From positions 8,811,001 to 8,875,000 of the forward strand of contig NC_088926.1 in NCBI RefSeq assembly GCF_038396675.1: a DNA stretch of 64,000 nucleotides, read 5' to 3'. Below the pieces are notes generated by a model, which saw nothing but the letters and a program-made list of their open reading frames with translations, did not search any database and had not been told where the DNA came from. Shown here one piece after another: positions 1 through 11,200 of this stretch. Each line of letters opens with the position of its first letter. The first letter of the stretch is position 1. The position numbers and the translations under genes are program-made. The stretch is from Hydra vulgaris (lineage: Eukaryota; Cnidaria; Hydrozoa; Anthoathecata; Hydridae).

Positions 1-840
1 ACTCTGAAAAATAAAAAAAAGAGACACTAAAAAGGAAAGTTGTTAACTTTTCTAAAATAGTTATATAGCCCAATATAATTTTGAAATATTTTTTACGCCT
101 TATGAACTAAATAAATCGTTTAATAAGTGTAAGACACCAAAAAGGACACGATAAAGATCCATCTGTAAAAATATTTTAGGATAATTATATATTAGGTTGT
201 AGCTCATGTTTTTAAGCCAAATTTTCAAGCTTTATCCACTAAAATTTTTTTCAAAAATTTTACAATAACTAGTTAATATTCGGAAAGCTATAAATTATAG
301 GGCAATCTAAACAATATAAATAATAGTATATGTCCAAGAATTTATTAGTTATTATATAATTTCATAAAAGATACAATTGTAAAAGTTTAATTAAAAGTTT
401 TTACATAAAATGAAATTTTATGTCAAACTATTAATTTTTATGTTTGTATTTCGGAAATTACATCATAAGAAACCACATCATAAAAAACCACATTATACGG
501 CCTTGATTTTTGCTCTAGCTGCGAACTATAATAATCACAAAATGTTTTTAATTTGGTCATAATTTTGGCTGGCTTCGAAAATAAAAATAAAACAAGAAAG
601 ATATGAAACAAATTAAATAACAAGACGGATATACTCTTTCCGCTTTCTCGTCTTAACTACCTGCTTTAACACTGAACATCTGCTCAAAATAGTATAACTA
701 TTACACTAACACTTTTTTTAATATAATCAACTAATTCTTTTCTCTTAGGCATTTACGGCTAAATATGTTCCACTAGTGACAAATCTTATTTGCTCTAATT
801 GCAAACCTTATATAGATGAGTCAAATGGGGAAAGAGTCAT
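1..840. other. AT-rich stretch without a recognised gene
   Basis: I see no convincing coding region, RNA gene or element end here. The DNA is AT-rich with short homopolymer runs, and the one short minus-strand reading frame (438-623) shows no recognisable motif. Confidence 0.5.
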
Positions 841-1490
841 ATGAAAACATTCAATCTCTTTCTTTATTTAAAAAAAGACATAAAATTATGAAGGAAGATG
901 GAATTATTGTTTAGCATAATGAAAATCAATACCATGTTTAAGTAAACATTGTCGCTCTTAGTTTGGACAAAAATGCTTCAAATATTTATCATGGTCTTGA
1001 AGGTTCATATTGTGATCTTTGTGACCTTTCAAATAAACAATGTAAAAATATCCAAACAGTTTACAATGGTTTCATAATAAACAGGGATGTTAAGTTCATG
1101 CAACAAATATTTCTTGACTTAGTAAAAGAGGGCAGGACCATTTTGAAAAAAAAAAGGATTGGGACATTTGACACGGTTATCTTGGTTAAAACAGGAATAA
1201 AATAGGATTTTGCAGAATCCACTAGACAAGAGAGAATACAGCAGCTGGAAATGTTGCCAGAAAACCTAATACTGTACTGCGAAAGATAATTACAGATCAC
1301 ATATCAATTCAAACAGACTGTAAACTAGATGAAAAATATGACTTGCTTCTTCCCACAATTCTGAGAGCAATGTCATCTTGCAAAAAAATTTATATTGAGC
1401 TATACAAACAAATGTGTCAGGAGCTGAACATCTTGCTTCTACAAGAACTTTATCGGGCAAGTATAACTCCAACGCTGCAAAAAATTCTTA
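841..1490 (+). pseudogene. Decayed coding region of unknown, probably transposon-derived, origin
   Basis: Two plus-strand stretches read like protein in different frames. The first (about 951-1205) holds a CDLCDLSN-type Cys-x2-Cys motif followed by an INRD segment. The second (about 1287-1490) is a Leu-rich, probably helical stretch that includes DEKYDLLLPTILRAM. A frame change near 1200-1290 and a stop near 1490 show that the gene is broken, and the sequence just upstream is full of stops. I do not recognise the family. The Cys pair followed by an Asn and a basic residue faintly recalls the zinc-binding part of RAG1/Transib-type transposases, but that is a weak resemblance by eye. A relic of another DNA transposon is just as possible. 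Confidence 0.35.
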
Positions 1491-1499
1491 CTCATATCT

Positions 1500-2075
1500 G
1501 AGAGTTGATAAAAATAAATGATTCCACCGGTTTGAAAACTTAGAGTGAAGAAGGAAAGGAAACTAATAATAAACGTCTCAGATACTTCAGGGAAAAACTA
1601 TCCAAAAAAATTAACTAATTGATCAATATAAAAGATCACTTCAAAAGACTTTGGGAATGATCCTATTAGTTGCAGAAGAACGGAGCAAAGGGCGTATTTT
1701 GCAAAAACTCTTTTGCGCAAAAGTGCATCAGCTTATGATATTTTAAAAAATATTTTTGTTTGTGAATTAATTTTTAAATTTTTAAATTTGTGAGACAAAT
1801 TTAAACCTCCTTTTTTTCAGAAACCGCTTATGGGGCAAACTTAAGCATTGCAAAAAATGAAAGCTTATATTTTGTACTTGGGAAATCATACAAGATTTTT
1901 TATTGCGCCATTAGCGGTTTTTGAGATAATGACTGAAATGTTCAATAACTACAGCAAAATCATGTGCAAAAATTCACAGTTTTTATATCACTTTTATAAC
2001 AATTATCTAATTTTCTTCCTGAAATACTATTATTATTTTTAGACGGAAAAATGTATTTTATGTAAGATCTTAATC
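1500..2075. other. AT-rich stretch, nothing recognised
   Basis: A short plus-strand reading frame (1848-2042) lies here, but its composition is low-complexity Phe/Tyr/Leu/Asn and I see no domain. No repeat or RNA gene was seen. Confidence 0.4.
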
Positions 2076-2196
2076 CTTATTGTTAAATAATAATTTTTAA
2101 TAGTTTTAGATAAACGATCTTTTTTTTTTTTCATCACTTTTTTCTGAGTATACTCATAAAACTCTTTTGGGTTTTAAGGTGGCTCTATGGTTAAAA
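2076..2196 (+). repeat. Partial inverted-repeat element, right terminus kept (copy 1)
   Basis: A block starting TTATTGTTAAATAATAATTT and ending in GTGGCTCTATGGTTA. The same block occurs at 7847-7961, where the opposite terminus TAACCATAGAGCCAC is present and the right one is missing. Together they define a short element of about 130 bp with 15-bp perfect inverted termini. This copy lacks its left terminus. The two copies differ at roughly one base in six or seven, so they are old. Confidence 0.6.
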
Positions 2197-2637
2197 AAAC
2201 TGAAAAATCAACAACAATAAAAAATTATGTTATCTTATTGAAATTTATTTTATTTATTTTATAAAACGTTTCAATGATGGAATGTCTGGTTTTTCAAAAG
2301 TTTTCGATTCTAAATCTCAAATTCGGATATCTTAGTAATTATGGTTCGTGTAAAATTGCCATTCAAAAAGAAAATCTTCTGAAGATTTTAAAAAAGACAT
2401 AGAAATGCTGATAGGTGTTAAAAAGGGATTTATTAATAAAGAAAAGGATGTTGAAGGTGGAAAATCTTACTCTCCAAGAAAATATTAGAAAATATTATTA
2501 AATGTATTATTAAATCTTTTTTAAATGTATTTTTTACAGAATTTCGATATTGCACAAAACTTAAAATAGGTTTTCTTAAAAAGTATAAAAACAATCAACT
2601 TGAAATTTTTAGGTTGTGCTCCACAACAAATACTTGA

Positions 2638-2789
2638 GGGACTGTAGCAGAATCATACAAAACTAATGATATTTTTTTAAGTTTGGAATAATTATCTTAA
2701 ATAAAAAATTGATTTTTATTTTGCTTCCATTGCTTTTATCCGCCATTTTTGATGTACAAATTTTTATTAAAAAATTCTGCTACAGTTCC
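2638..2789. mobile_element. Small MITE-like element with 16-bp inverted ends
   Basis: The left end GGGACTGTAGCAGAAT and the right end ATTCTGCTACAGTTCC are reverse complements except for one base. The roughly 120-bp core is AT-rich and non-coding. No clear target duplication is visible at the edges, so the superfamily cannot be assigned. Confidence 0.5.
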
Positions 2790-2849
2790 TTTGTGTTTGA
2801 ATCATAAAGATATTCTGAAATTTTAAGGCTCATTGTATGTATATTTTAA

Positions 2850-3230
2850 TCAATCAATCAATCAATCATATATATTCTGAAAATAAATTTTCACGGCTAT
2901 TTACAAATAGTATTGAAATACTAATCTCAAGTAAATACCTTAAAAAATAGTTTATTTATATACAATTAATCTTAGTAATAATAATAATAATAACAACAAT
3001 AACAATAATAATAATAGTAATATATTTAATAATAATAACAATAATAACAAAAATAATAATAATAATAATGATAACAATATTAATATTAGTAGTAATAGTT
3101 AAAAGTAGTTAATAATAGTAATGTAAATATTTATAGAAATTACAATAAGCAATAGTAATGACAACAAAATATATAATAAAAATTAAAAAAAAAAAAAAAA
3201 AAAAAATAAAAAAAAAAAAATACTAAAGAC
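2850..3230 (-). repeat. 3' region and tail of the LINE: (TGAT)n, (AAT)n and poly-A
   Basis: Downstream of the LINE stop codon, on the minus strand, come a homopurine/homopyrimidine run (plus-strand A-run near 3186-3222), an imperfect (AAT)n tract (about 2970-3130) and a short TCAA/TGAT repeat (2850-2869). CR1/L2-type elements end in short tandem repeats instead of poly-A, so the TGAT repeat is a plausible 3' terminus. Confidence 0.5.
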
Positions 3231-3260
3231 AACAAAAATTGATAATAGAAATTATAAACA

Positions 3261-6200
3261 CTAACTATATTTTTTTAATAAAAAGTAGAATAATCTAGTT
3301 TTAAAGGTTGAGAATGAATTGAGAGCTTTTAGTTCATAAGGAAGGTTGTTCCAAGTTTTAATGCTTTGATACTTTATAGATTTATGTCCGTATTTATGAG
3401 AGCAATGTTTAGAGACAGACAGGTTTAAATTACTATTGGAACGAAGGTGATAACGAGAGTTGGCACTTTTGGAAAAGAAATTGATGAAAGTTAAAGGTAG
3501 GTTATTGTGTTGGTGGTTCCAGACAAATTGGCAGTTTGAAAATTGAATATAGTCACATAGTTTTAATACTTTAGAAGTTAGATAGAGCACATTAGAATTA
3601 AATTTAATATTCTGAAAATAAATAATTTTTAAAGCCTTGTTTTGGAGGTGGGATAACCTAATAAGAGCTTGTTGATGGGACTGCCCCCAAATTTGGCATG
3701 CATATATAAGATGTGAGCCGAAAATAGCATGGTATATGTTCAAAAGTGTTTCAAGATTAACATAATGGCGAACTTTGGCCAACATACCATTAGATCTACT
3801 TAGTTTCATTGCTAAGTCTTCACAGTGGGATAAAAAGGAAAGATTTGAATTAATTTTTATACCAAGATATTTAATTGAGTTAACAGGTTCAATTTTTTTG
3901 CCACTTAATCTAAAGTTCATATGTTTATAGATTTTTGTTTTATTTGATTTAAAGATAATAAGTTCAGTTTTGTTAGAGTTTAGAAAAAGTTTGTTGGAGC
4001 GAAGCCACTGAACTAGATTGGCAAGATCATGGTTAATGTGTTTGTTAATTTTTTTTAAGGATTTATTAATTAGCATTAGGTTAGTGTCATCAGCAAAGTG
4101 GTAAACAGTAGCAAACTTAATGGACGTATGAAGATCATTAATATAAAGAAGGAAAAGCAGTGGTCCCAATACTGAACCCTGTGGAACACCATTAGAACAT
4201 TTTACAAGGGTAGATTTTGAGTCATTAATAGCAACAAATTGTGTTCTATTGTTTAAGTACGAAATAAACCATTTAAGGGGTACGCCTCTGATCCCATAAT
4301 ATTCTAATTTTTTTAACAAAATTGAATGATCTACTGTATCGAACGCTTTCTGTAAATCGACAAATACACCGCATGCAAAATATTTGTCATCGATTGCTTT
4401 TCTAATCAGTTCAGTCATTTCAATGAGAGCATGAGTTGTGGAGTGATTGGCACGAAATCCATACTGATGGGTGTAAAAACATTTAAATTTTTCAAGAAAA
4501 GCATAAAGCCTAATATGCATTGCCTTCTCAAATAGTTTACCTATATTAGAAAGCAAGGAGATGGGTCGATAATTTGTGAAATCTAGTAAAGAGCCTTTTT
4601 TAAATATTGGAATAACTTTGGCAACTTTAAAAATATCTGGGAAAATACCACTTTTAAATGAGTTATTTATAACAGTACAGAGAGGCTTTGAAATAATGTG
4701 TGGGACTAGTTTAAGGAGGAATGTAGGTACGCTATTAGGACCAAGACTTTTTTCAGTTTTGAGCTTGTTTGTAATGAGACCAGATATTTCATTTTCAGTA
4801 ACAGGATTAATAAAAAACGATTTAGCATTTGGAATGTTAAGAAAGTCACTAAATACGCGTTTTGGGGGTATGGCTTTGCTAAGTAGTTTGTTATGTATAG
4901 TGCTAAAAAAATTGTTAAATATATTAGATACGGCAGTGTGATCAGTGATAAGATTTTCGTTCAATTTAAGTTTAAAAGATGTATTGTGTGTAGAAGGTCT
5001 AATATTAATGATTTCTTTTATTCCCTTCCAGGTGTTTTTAACACTATTCAGATTATTATTAAAATATGTAATATAGTATGTTTTTTTGCTAAATTTTAAT
5101 AAATTGGAAATTTTGTTTCTATAAAATTTAAATTTTGTAAATAATTCATTTTTCTTATAAATATTTTTTGATTTTATAAACTTTTTGTAAAGTTTGTTTT
5201 TAACTGAGATAGATTTAAGTATTCCATACGTTATCCAAGGTTTTGATTTTAGTTTAATTTGTTGGTTGGTTAGTATTTTGTAAGGAGCATGTCGGTCTAA
5301 GATTTCATCAAATGTTTTTAAAATAAAAACCATAGACTTATTAACATCATCATCTTTTTTAATAGAGAGTTCCCAATTGATATTAGAAATTTCTTCAATA
5401 AATAAACTTTTATTAAATTTTTTGAAGCATCGTCTGTAAGTTTTTACTTTTTTGGGGTGTTTGGGTATGCCAGGAATGCAAATAAATTGTGCCATGTGGT
5501 CTGAAATTGAAATCGTAAGGTTACCTGAGTATTGATCAGTTGAATGAAAGTTTGTGAATATGTTGTCAATCAGCGTTTTAGATGTAGCCGTTATGCGTGA
5601 TGGTAAAATTATAGAAGGGCTTAGTGAGTAAGAAGTTAAAGAATCAAGATATCTAGAAACAGGGTTAGATTCATTGTGACTTAATAGATCCATATTAAAA
5701 TCACCCATTAAAAAGATCTTTTTTTTTTCGTTACTTAGCTTTTCAAGTAGAGGAGTTAAGTGGGAAGAAGTAAACTCATGTTGATTCATTGAGGGATGAC
5801 GATAAATGCAGCCAATTATTATGTTTGATTCACAAGGTTTTTCGATTTCAACAAAAATAGACTCTAAATATTTAGATGAGTAAATCATAAGATCATTGCG
5901 AACTACGTAGTTTAAATTTGAGCGTAAGTATAAAAGTGCTCCTCCTTTTTTAGCCTCAGTAGGACAATGCTCAATATTAAACCCGTTTATGTATATATCA
6001 GTTATATTTGTATCGTTTATATATAAATTAGATTCTGTAATACCTATTGCTAAGGGAAAATTATTAAGAGAGCTGATAAGACTACAGAGTTCGTCAATGT
6101 GGAATGGTAGAGAAGCGATGTTAAGATGAATATATAGTTCCGAATTGGGGAGCATAGTTTTATTGAGATCAATAACGTCATAGTATTTGCAATTAACAGA

Positions 6201-6521
6201 ACTGGGAAATTTATTTAGATCTTTAAAGATCTTTTTATGATTACTTGGAGTCTCAAAAGAGTTTAATGAACTAGTAGGTATATTCTTACATAATAATGTT
6301 GATTTAAGCTCCAAGTTGGAAATCGAGCTGAACGCCATACTCTTAGATAAACAACTATGACAATAAAAATCTGACGAGTCATTTGAAAGAAGATTATAAG
6401 AGTACGCATTAATATGAGTACACTTTGCATGGACCCATGAGTTACACAGATCACATTGGATGGCTCTTTGATTATCAGTTATATTTTTATGACAAGTATT
6501 GCAGAGAGATTTGAATGCCAT
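3261..6521 (-). CDS. Non-LTR retrotransposon polyprotein: PHD finger, endonuclease, reverse transcriptase (CR1-like)
   Basis: One uninterrupted frame of 1086 residues. Residues about 7-57 form a PHD-type zinc finger (CNTC, CDLC, H, C, CHSC spacing). Residues about 131-349 are an apurinic-like endonuclease with the family's motifs HLNIASL, GITESNLY, YRHP, GDFN and ISDH. Residues about 630-870 are the reverse transcriptase, with FVDLQKAFD near 720, GVPQGSVLGP near 778-787 and the catalytic FADD at 809-812. The C-terminal part matches the usual LINE thumb/connection region. Such proteins nick the target and copy their RNA at the nick. The start Met is the first in frame before the PHD finger. 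No separate ORF1 is visible upstream. The absence of stops or frameshifts suggests a young, possibly active copy. The CR1/L2 label is inferred from domain order and tail type. Confidence 0.93.
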   Translation of the reverse strand: MAFKSLCNTCHKNITDNQRAIQCDLCNSWVHAKCTHINAYSYNLLSNDSSDFYCHSCLSKSMAFSSISNLELKSTLLCKNIPTSSLNSFETPSNHKKIFKDLNKFPSSVNCKYYDVIDLNKTMLPNSELYIHLNIASLPFHIDELCSLISSLNNFPLAIGITESNLYINDTNITDIYINGFNIEHCPTEAKKGGALLYLRSNLNYVVRNDLMIYSSKYLESIFVEIEKPCESNIIIGCIYRHPSMNQHEFTSSHLTPLLEKLSNEKKKIFLMGDFNMDLLSHNESNPVSRYLDSLTSYSLSPSIILPSRITATSKTLIDNIFTNFHSTDQYSGNLTISISDHMAQFICIPGIPKHPKKVKTYRRCFKKFNKSLFIEEISNINWELSIKKDDDVNKSMVFILKTFDEILDRHAPYKILTNQQIKLKSKPWITYGILKSISVKNKLYKKFIKSKNIYKKNELFTKFKFYRNKISNLLKFSKKTYYITYFNNNLNSVKNTWKGIKEIINIRPSTHNTSFKLKLNENLITDHTAVSNIFNNFFSTIHNKLLSKAIPPKRVFSDFLNIPNAKSFFINPVTENEISGLITNKLKTEKSLGPNSVPTFLLKLVPHIISKPLCTVINNSFKSGIFPDIFKVAKVIPIFKKGSLLDFTNYRPISLLSNIGKLFEKAMHIRLYAFLEKFKCFYTHQYGFRANHSTTHALIEMTELIRKAIDDKYFACGVFVDLQKAFDTVDHSILLKKLEYYGIRGVPLKWFISYLNNRTQFVAINDSKSTLVKCSNGVPQGSVLGPLLFLLYINDLHTSIKFATVYHFADDTNLMLINKSLKKINKHINHDLANLVQWLRSNKLFLNSNKTELIIFKSNKTKIYKHMNFRLSGKKIEPVNSIKYLGIKINSNLSFLSHCEDLAMKLSRSNGMLAKVRHYVNLETLLNIYHAIFGSHLIYACQIWGQSHQQALIRLSHLQNKALKIIYFQNIKFNSNVLYLTSKVLKLCDYIQFSNCQFVWNHQHNNLPLTFINFFSKSANSRYHLRSNSNLNLSVSKHCSHKYGHKSIKYQSIKTWNNLPYELKALNSFSTFKTRLFYFLLKKYS

Positions 6522-7846
6522 AATCTTTAGAAAAAATATTTTTATGTATATGCAGTATTAACTAATTAAAGTGACTAAAGTGTAAAATAGAGGTTTGAAA
6601 AATAAATGCAAAGTAAAAGACTAAATTTAATAATTTAAAACTTGGGTAACCGTTAGCGTGAGTAATCGAAAATAATTTTTAAAACAATACAAAAAAATAA
6701 GAACAATGATAGAAAAAAAGATTCACATTAAAGGTAATTAAAAGCTAACTTTTATAAAATTAAACAATCAAAATAAATTAAAATTAGACAAACCACGAAC
6801 TAATGTTAAAAGTAACTATGACAACAATAAATATCGAATATAAAAAAACTAATACTATAATAATATCTAGTATATTAATAATATAAACTAATAATAATAT
6901 AACTACTGTTAACTGTTACTAATAATAATATTATCAACAAAGATACTAGAACAATAACAAATAAAAATAAGTCAATAATAAATAAGTTTATAAAAATATA
7001 ATATTAAAAATAAATGTAATATATTAAATAACTAGGTATCAAACGAGGACTAATAATAAATACAATTAACTATGAATAAATAAAATAATGTGAGAAAATA
7101 AATAATAACATAATGACTGAAAAATAATAACTAATGAATTATAATCATGATTACAAGTTATATCGTAAAGAAAAAAGAAAATTATCTAAAACAAAAAATA
7201 AAGAAATAATAAAAAATAAAAAATCTTCTAACACTACTTTTTCTTCTTTCTTTTTTAATTGATTATTAAATTCTTCTTATCTTTTTCTTCTTTTTATTTG
7301 TTTACTTTACTTTTCGTTCTTTTGTTTACCTTTTTTTTCCTTCTTTTTTTTTTTTTTTTTTCTTTTCTTATTTAAGTTTATAAAGTGTTAAAAAATTCGA
7401 AGTTCTTTTTTATTTTTTTATATATATTTTTTCTTTTCCTTTTTGAATGCTTTTTGGTGTGTGTTTGCTTCAAGTTAATTTATATGATCGTTGATAAGTT
7501 ATTTGTGCTTATAAAATAGAAATTAATATTTTTATATATAGATTTTTTTTTTTTTTCAATATTCTTTATATTTATCTTTAATTTTCTCTTTTGCCGTTAT
7601 AAAAACGCATCCGCCATTTGCGAAGACCTTGCAAGAAATCAATGAGGAGCAATAAAGTTTTAAAAGTGTGTTTATATTTTACTTAATTTTTGCTGACTCA
7701 GCAAAACAAAAAGTTTCTTTATAATTTTTTGAAGTGTATTTGTTGATAAAAATGATTATTCTTTTCATTAAAGTTAAATTAATTAAATTTTTCATTAAGT
7801 TATTCGGAAACATTTATCTTTAAAATGCAGATGTTATATTTTCTAA
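6522..7846 (-). other. 5' flank of the LINE, AT-rich, no ORF
   Basis: Upstream of the LINE start on the minus strand is a region of AAT/ATA-rich sequence (about 6640-7230) and a pyrimidine-rich plus-strand tract (about 7240-7440). It probably contains the LINE 5' untranslated region, but I cannot place its 5' end. No coding potential was seen. Confidence 0.4.
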
Positions 7847-7961
7847 CCATAGAGCCACTTATTGTTAAATAATAATTTATCAAGTTTTAGATCAATAATC
7901 TTTTTAATTTTCATAACTTTTTTCCGAGTATACTCAAAAACTCTGTTGGGTTTTAAAGTGT
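7847..7961 (+). repeat. Partial inverted-repeat element, left terminus kept (copy 2)
   Basis: It starts TAACCATAGAGCCAC and then follows copy 1 (2076-2196) through TTATTGTTAAATAATAATTT to GGGTTTTAAAGTG, where the right terminus is lost. It lies in the same orientation as copy 1, on the other side of the LINE. Confidence 0.6.
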
Positions 7962-8156
7962 TTTTTTATTCCAAATTATTTAACTTTTGAAATAAACAAA
8001 AATTTAATTTTTTTTTTCTTAACTTAAATCTGCATGCCATTTAAGTATGAAAAAATTAAGTTAAGTTTTAATTTCAAAACATTAAATAATTTACTCATGT
8101 CCACCATTTAAACCACTGTGTACTGCCTCATCATTAAAAGAGTAATCGATAATGAA

Positions 8157-8388
8157 CTCGGTGCAAAAATGATGTAACTCCACTTTTGATTGATTTTTAG
8201 ATTTGAACGGAATGTTACTAACTATAAGATGCTATAATAGTTGCAAAAATAATTTAGATTAAAGCTCCTTACGCTATTTAATTAAGCATTTGACTGATTG
8301 ATACTTATTCCTTACATTCAAAGTTAATCTGCTTATTTAATCTCCTGAACAATTTGTAAAAGTAGAGTTACATCGTTTTTGCACCGAG
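8157..8388. mobile_element. MITE with about 31-bp inverted termini
   Basis: The left end CTCGGTGCAAAAATGATGTA and the right end read on the other strand agree at about 29 of 31 positions. The core is about 170 bp and non-coding. I see no certain target duplication. A nearby GCACGAACCGTGC palindrome (about 8438-8450) may be a scrap of a related element. Confidence 0.7.
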
Positions 8389-8649
8389 GTCTTCAATTGT
8401 AGTTTTCTCATTATTACTATTATTAAGCATTACCGTTTTTGCACGAACCGTGCTTTTTATTTTTATTTTGTTTTGTTTTATTGTTTTTTTTACATTTGTT
8501 TATCATTGTTATTACTATCATATAGCAATAATAAAAAGTACAGTTACTTTTCAAAAATTTACAATGATAAACAACATGAAAAAAGTTAACTGCATGAAGA
8601 TCACGAAGATCTTTTCATCAGGTTCTTTAATAAGCTGTTTTTCATATTG

Positions 8650-8715
8650 ATAACCGAACGAAACCGATACATCAATCCAATTATATTGGCCATCTTAGAT
8701 TGAAAAGTCAGTAAT
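8650..8715 (-). pseudogene. Short LINE reverse-transcriptase relic
   Basis: On the minus strand about 22 codons read SKMANIIGLMYRFRS. This closely resembles SKITNVIGMMYQVR in the decayed LINE at 11.2-12.2 kb, the post-catalytic part of the reverse transcriptase. Nothing convincing continues on either side. Confidence 0.35.
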
Positions 8716-8964
8716 AAACTTACAAAGATGAGATAAAAAAACTATGTAAAGTATACAGACTAATATTACAAACAAGGTAAACAGACTTAGTATAAACACT
8801 AAAAAAAACATATTCTTTGTAAAAATAGAAAGTTAGCAATTTGAAAATGATACTCTTAATAGTATATAACTACGTGGTCCATGCAATGAATAAAGTTTTC
8901 AAGTTAAATAGATATATTCCAAATAAATGTTGCACGTTAAACGTTTGGAGATAAATTAATTTTT

Positions 8965-9242
8965 CATTATTAATATCTGAATTGGGGTTGACTAATTTCA
9001 GATATTAATAATTTAGATAAAAATCAAAATATATATGAAGTTAATTTATACTTAATGTTTTTTGTTTGTATATATACAAAACATAAAACATTACATATAC
9101 AAAATACATATACAAAACATAAAACATTAAGTACAAATTAACTTCATATATATTTTGATTTTTATCTAAACTATAAATATCTGAATATGGAAGTCATTAT
9201 TAATAACTAAATTAGTCAACCCCAATTCAGATATTATTAATG
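8965..9242. mobile_element. Fold-back element with arms of about 100-120 bp
   Basis: The left arm starts CATTATTAATATCTGAATTG and the right arm is its reverse complement. They match through GGGGTTGACTAATTT and ATAAAAATCAAAATATATAT. The two arms cover most of the element around a short TATA-rich centre, and the right arm has a small insertion. Non-coding. This is a hairpin-forming MITE. Confidence 0.8.
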
Positions 9243-9244
9243 AT

Positions 9245-11200
9245 TTCCATATTCATTATATTAATGATTATATATTTTTTTATTATATAAAATCGTTATT
9301 ATAATTAATATATCAACATTAATGATTTTATATTTTAGTCTATTTATGTTGATTTAAATTAGTCTATTTATGTTGGTTTTTATTTTAAAGGAGCATTTAA
9401 AAAAATTGTGCAAAATTTCCCTTATTTATTCAACATTTCTATTGTTTTATTATGTTATTTAAAAAACGAGTTCTCTGGAAGTAAAGAATTTTTTAACGTC
9501 CTTCGTTTACTGATATATTTCCAAATTTATAGGCATTATTCATATAACTGTTTCTAGTTTTACTGGGCAGGTCTCATTTTTATATAACATTTTTATCTAA
9601 CTTTTTATCATTGGGCAGGGTGATGACAAAAATAAAAACTTTTAAAAAAGCAAAAGAAATTATTCTGCTACTAATTCAGTCTATTTTCAATGCAATTTGA
9701 AGAAATTAGGAAAATTTCCTTAATAGGACTTTTCCAAACAACATCATTCAAACTTTCATTACTATTCTGTGTTTGTCTATCAAGGCACTTTTTTGGTAAA
9801 TCTTAATTAGATAAATCTCTGAAAATTGTTATTACATTTTTAGTGAATGAGTAATGGCTTGATTTTTTTGTATTTATATAAAGTAGTTAGTTTATCAGAT
9901 TGCCTAAAGCACAAGCTTGTAATTGACAATGAACAAAACTTAGTAGCGTATTTATAAATGCTTCAAAAATACTAAGAGATTTTTAACCTTTACCAAGTTC
10001 TCTAAAAACCGCGATAGCGTTGGGATTTACAGTAGCAACAGGAGAGTTTAAAAATGGTTTAAAGCTTGGAAAATATGCATTATATTTTGAAAAAAATTTA
10101 CATGTATTACATGATAACTGTAACTCATATAAGAATCCACTTTTATTTTGTAAAATATTTTTTAGTAAAAACTTTTTGCCATTTAATAAACAATATTCGC
10201 TAAAATAACAATCATTAAAAATTAACTTTAAAGTTTCAAAGTTTATTATTATATTGTAAAAATACTCATCAGGTTATCTACATCATAAAACTCAACATTA
10301 TCTTGCATATATTTTTTTCACTTGCGCTTTCGTTTTTGTTTTCATAATAGTTTTAATTAAAATTGTCTATACTTTGATTGGTAACATATTGATTTTTTCT
10401 CAATAGTCTTTTTTTCATATATTTGGTAGGTCTTGTCTTTTTTTTTTCAAACTTTTTTGACTTTCATATTAATGTAAATAACATTTAGCTTAAAAGATTT
10501 ACACTGTTGTTGTTTCTTTATAAACACTGTGTAGTAAATTGACCTAAAACTCATAATTTATCTAACTAAAAAAAAACTATGCCATTATTTAGAAATTTAT
10601 TTCGAAATTTAAAATTAAAACTTTGCAAAAACCTTGGTGCTTTTTTTGACAGAGAAAACTTTATTTTAAGGATATCTTTAAGCTTTTCTTGCTAAAAAAT
10701 TATTTTTTTTCCTATTATTGAACAAATAACTAACATCTCTTTTATAACTCATCCAAGTTTGTTTAAACTTAGATTGAATGGTTTCTACAGTATGGCTAAT
10801 ATGGTTCTACAGTATGCTAATATGGCTCATTGTTCGGTAAGTTGTAATTATAATATGCACCAAAATTTCCCTCGAACGAAGAAAACAGTTAATTTTGTCA
10901 ACAAGCACCGTTTTTGTATGTACAATATAAAATATTAACAATAATCATTATAAAATAAAGAATTAAACAGACAGGGGCTCAAGAAGATAAAGAGGGAAAT
11001 ACGTCATTGCAATCTTTTCATGGAGCCCCTATCTATACTTTCAAGAGAATATAAATGTTATATTAATAACCCTAATGGACTGTTCGGGACGACCCTAATG
11101 GACGTAAAACTGCTGTACTGATTAGTCAATCAAAAAAAGATAAAAAAAACTGAAAAAATAAAATCAAATAACTTCACAATTACTCAAGCACAAATCAATC
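9245..11200. other. Non-coding stretch with small tandem duplications
   Basis: I see no gene. A TTAGTCTATTTATGTTG unit occurs twice in tandem near 9335-9378, and a CTACAGTATGGCTAATATGG unit is imperfectly duplicated near 10787-10827. A short plus-strand frame at 10020-10208 has no recognisable motif. Confidence 0.4.

Noticed and set aside
4576..5099. Plus-strand frames of 121 and 68 codons
   Set aside because: They are antisense shadows of the LINE reverse-transcriptase and endonuclease-linker coding sequence.
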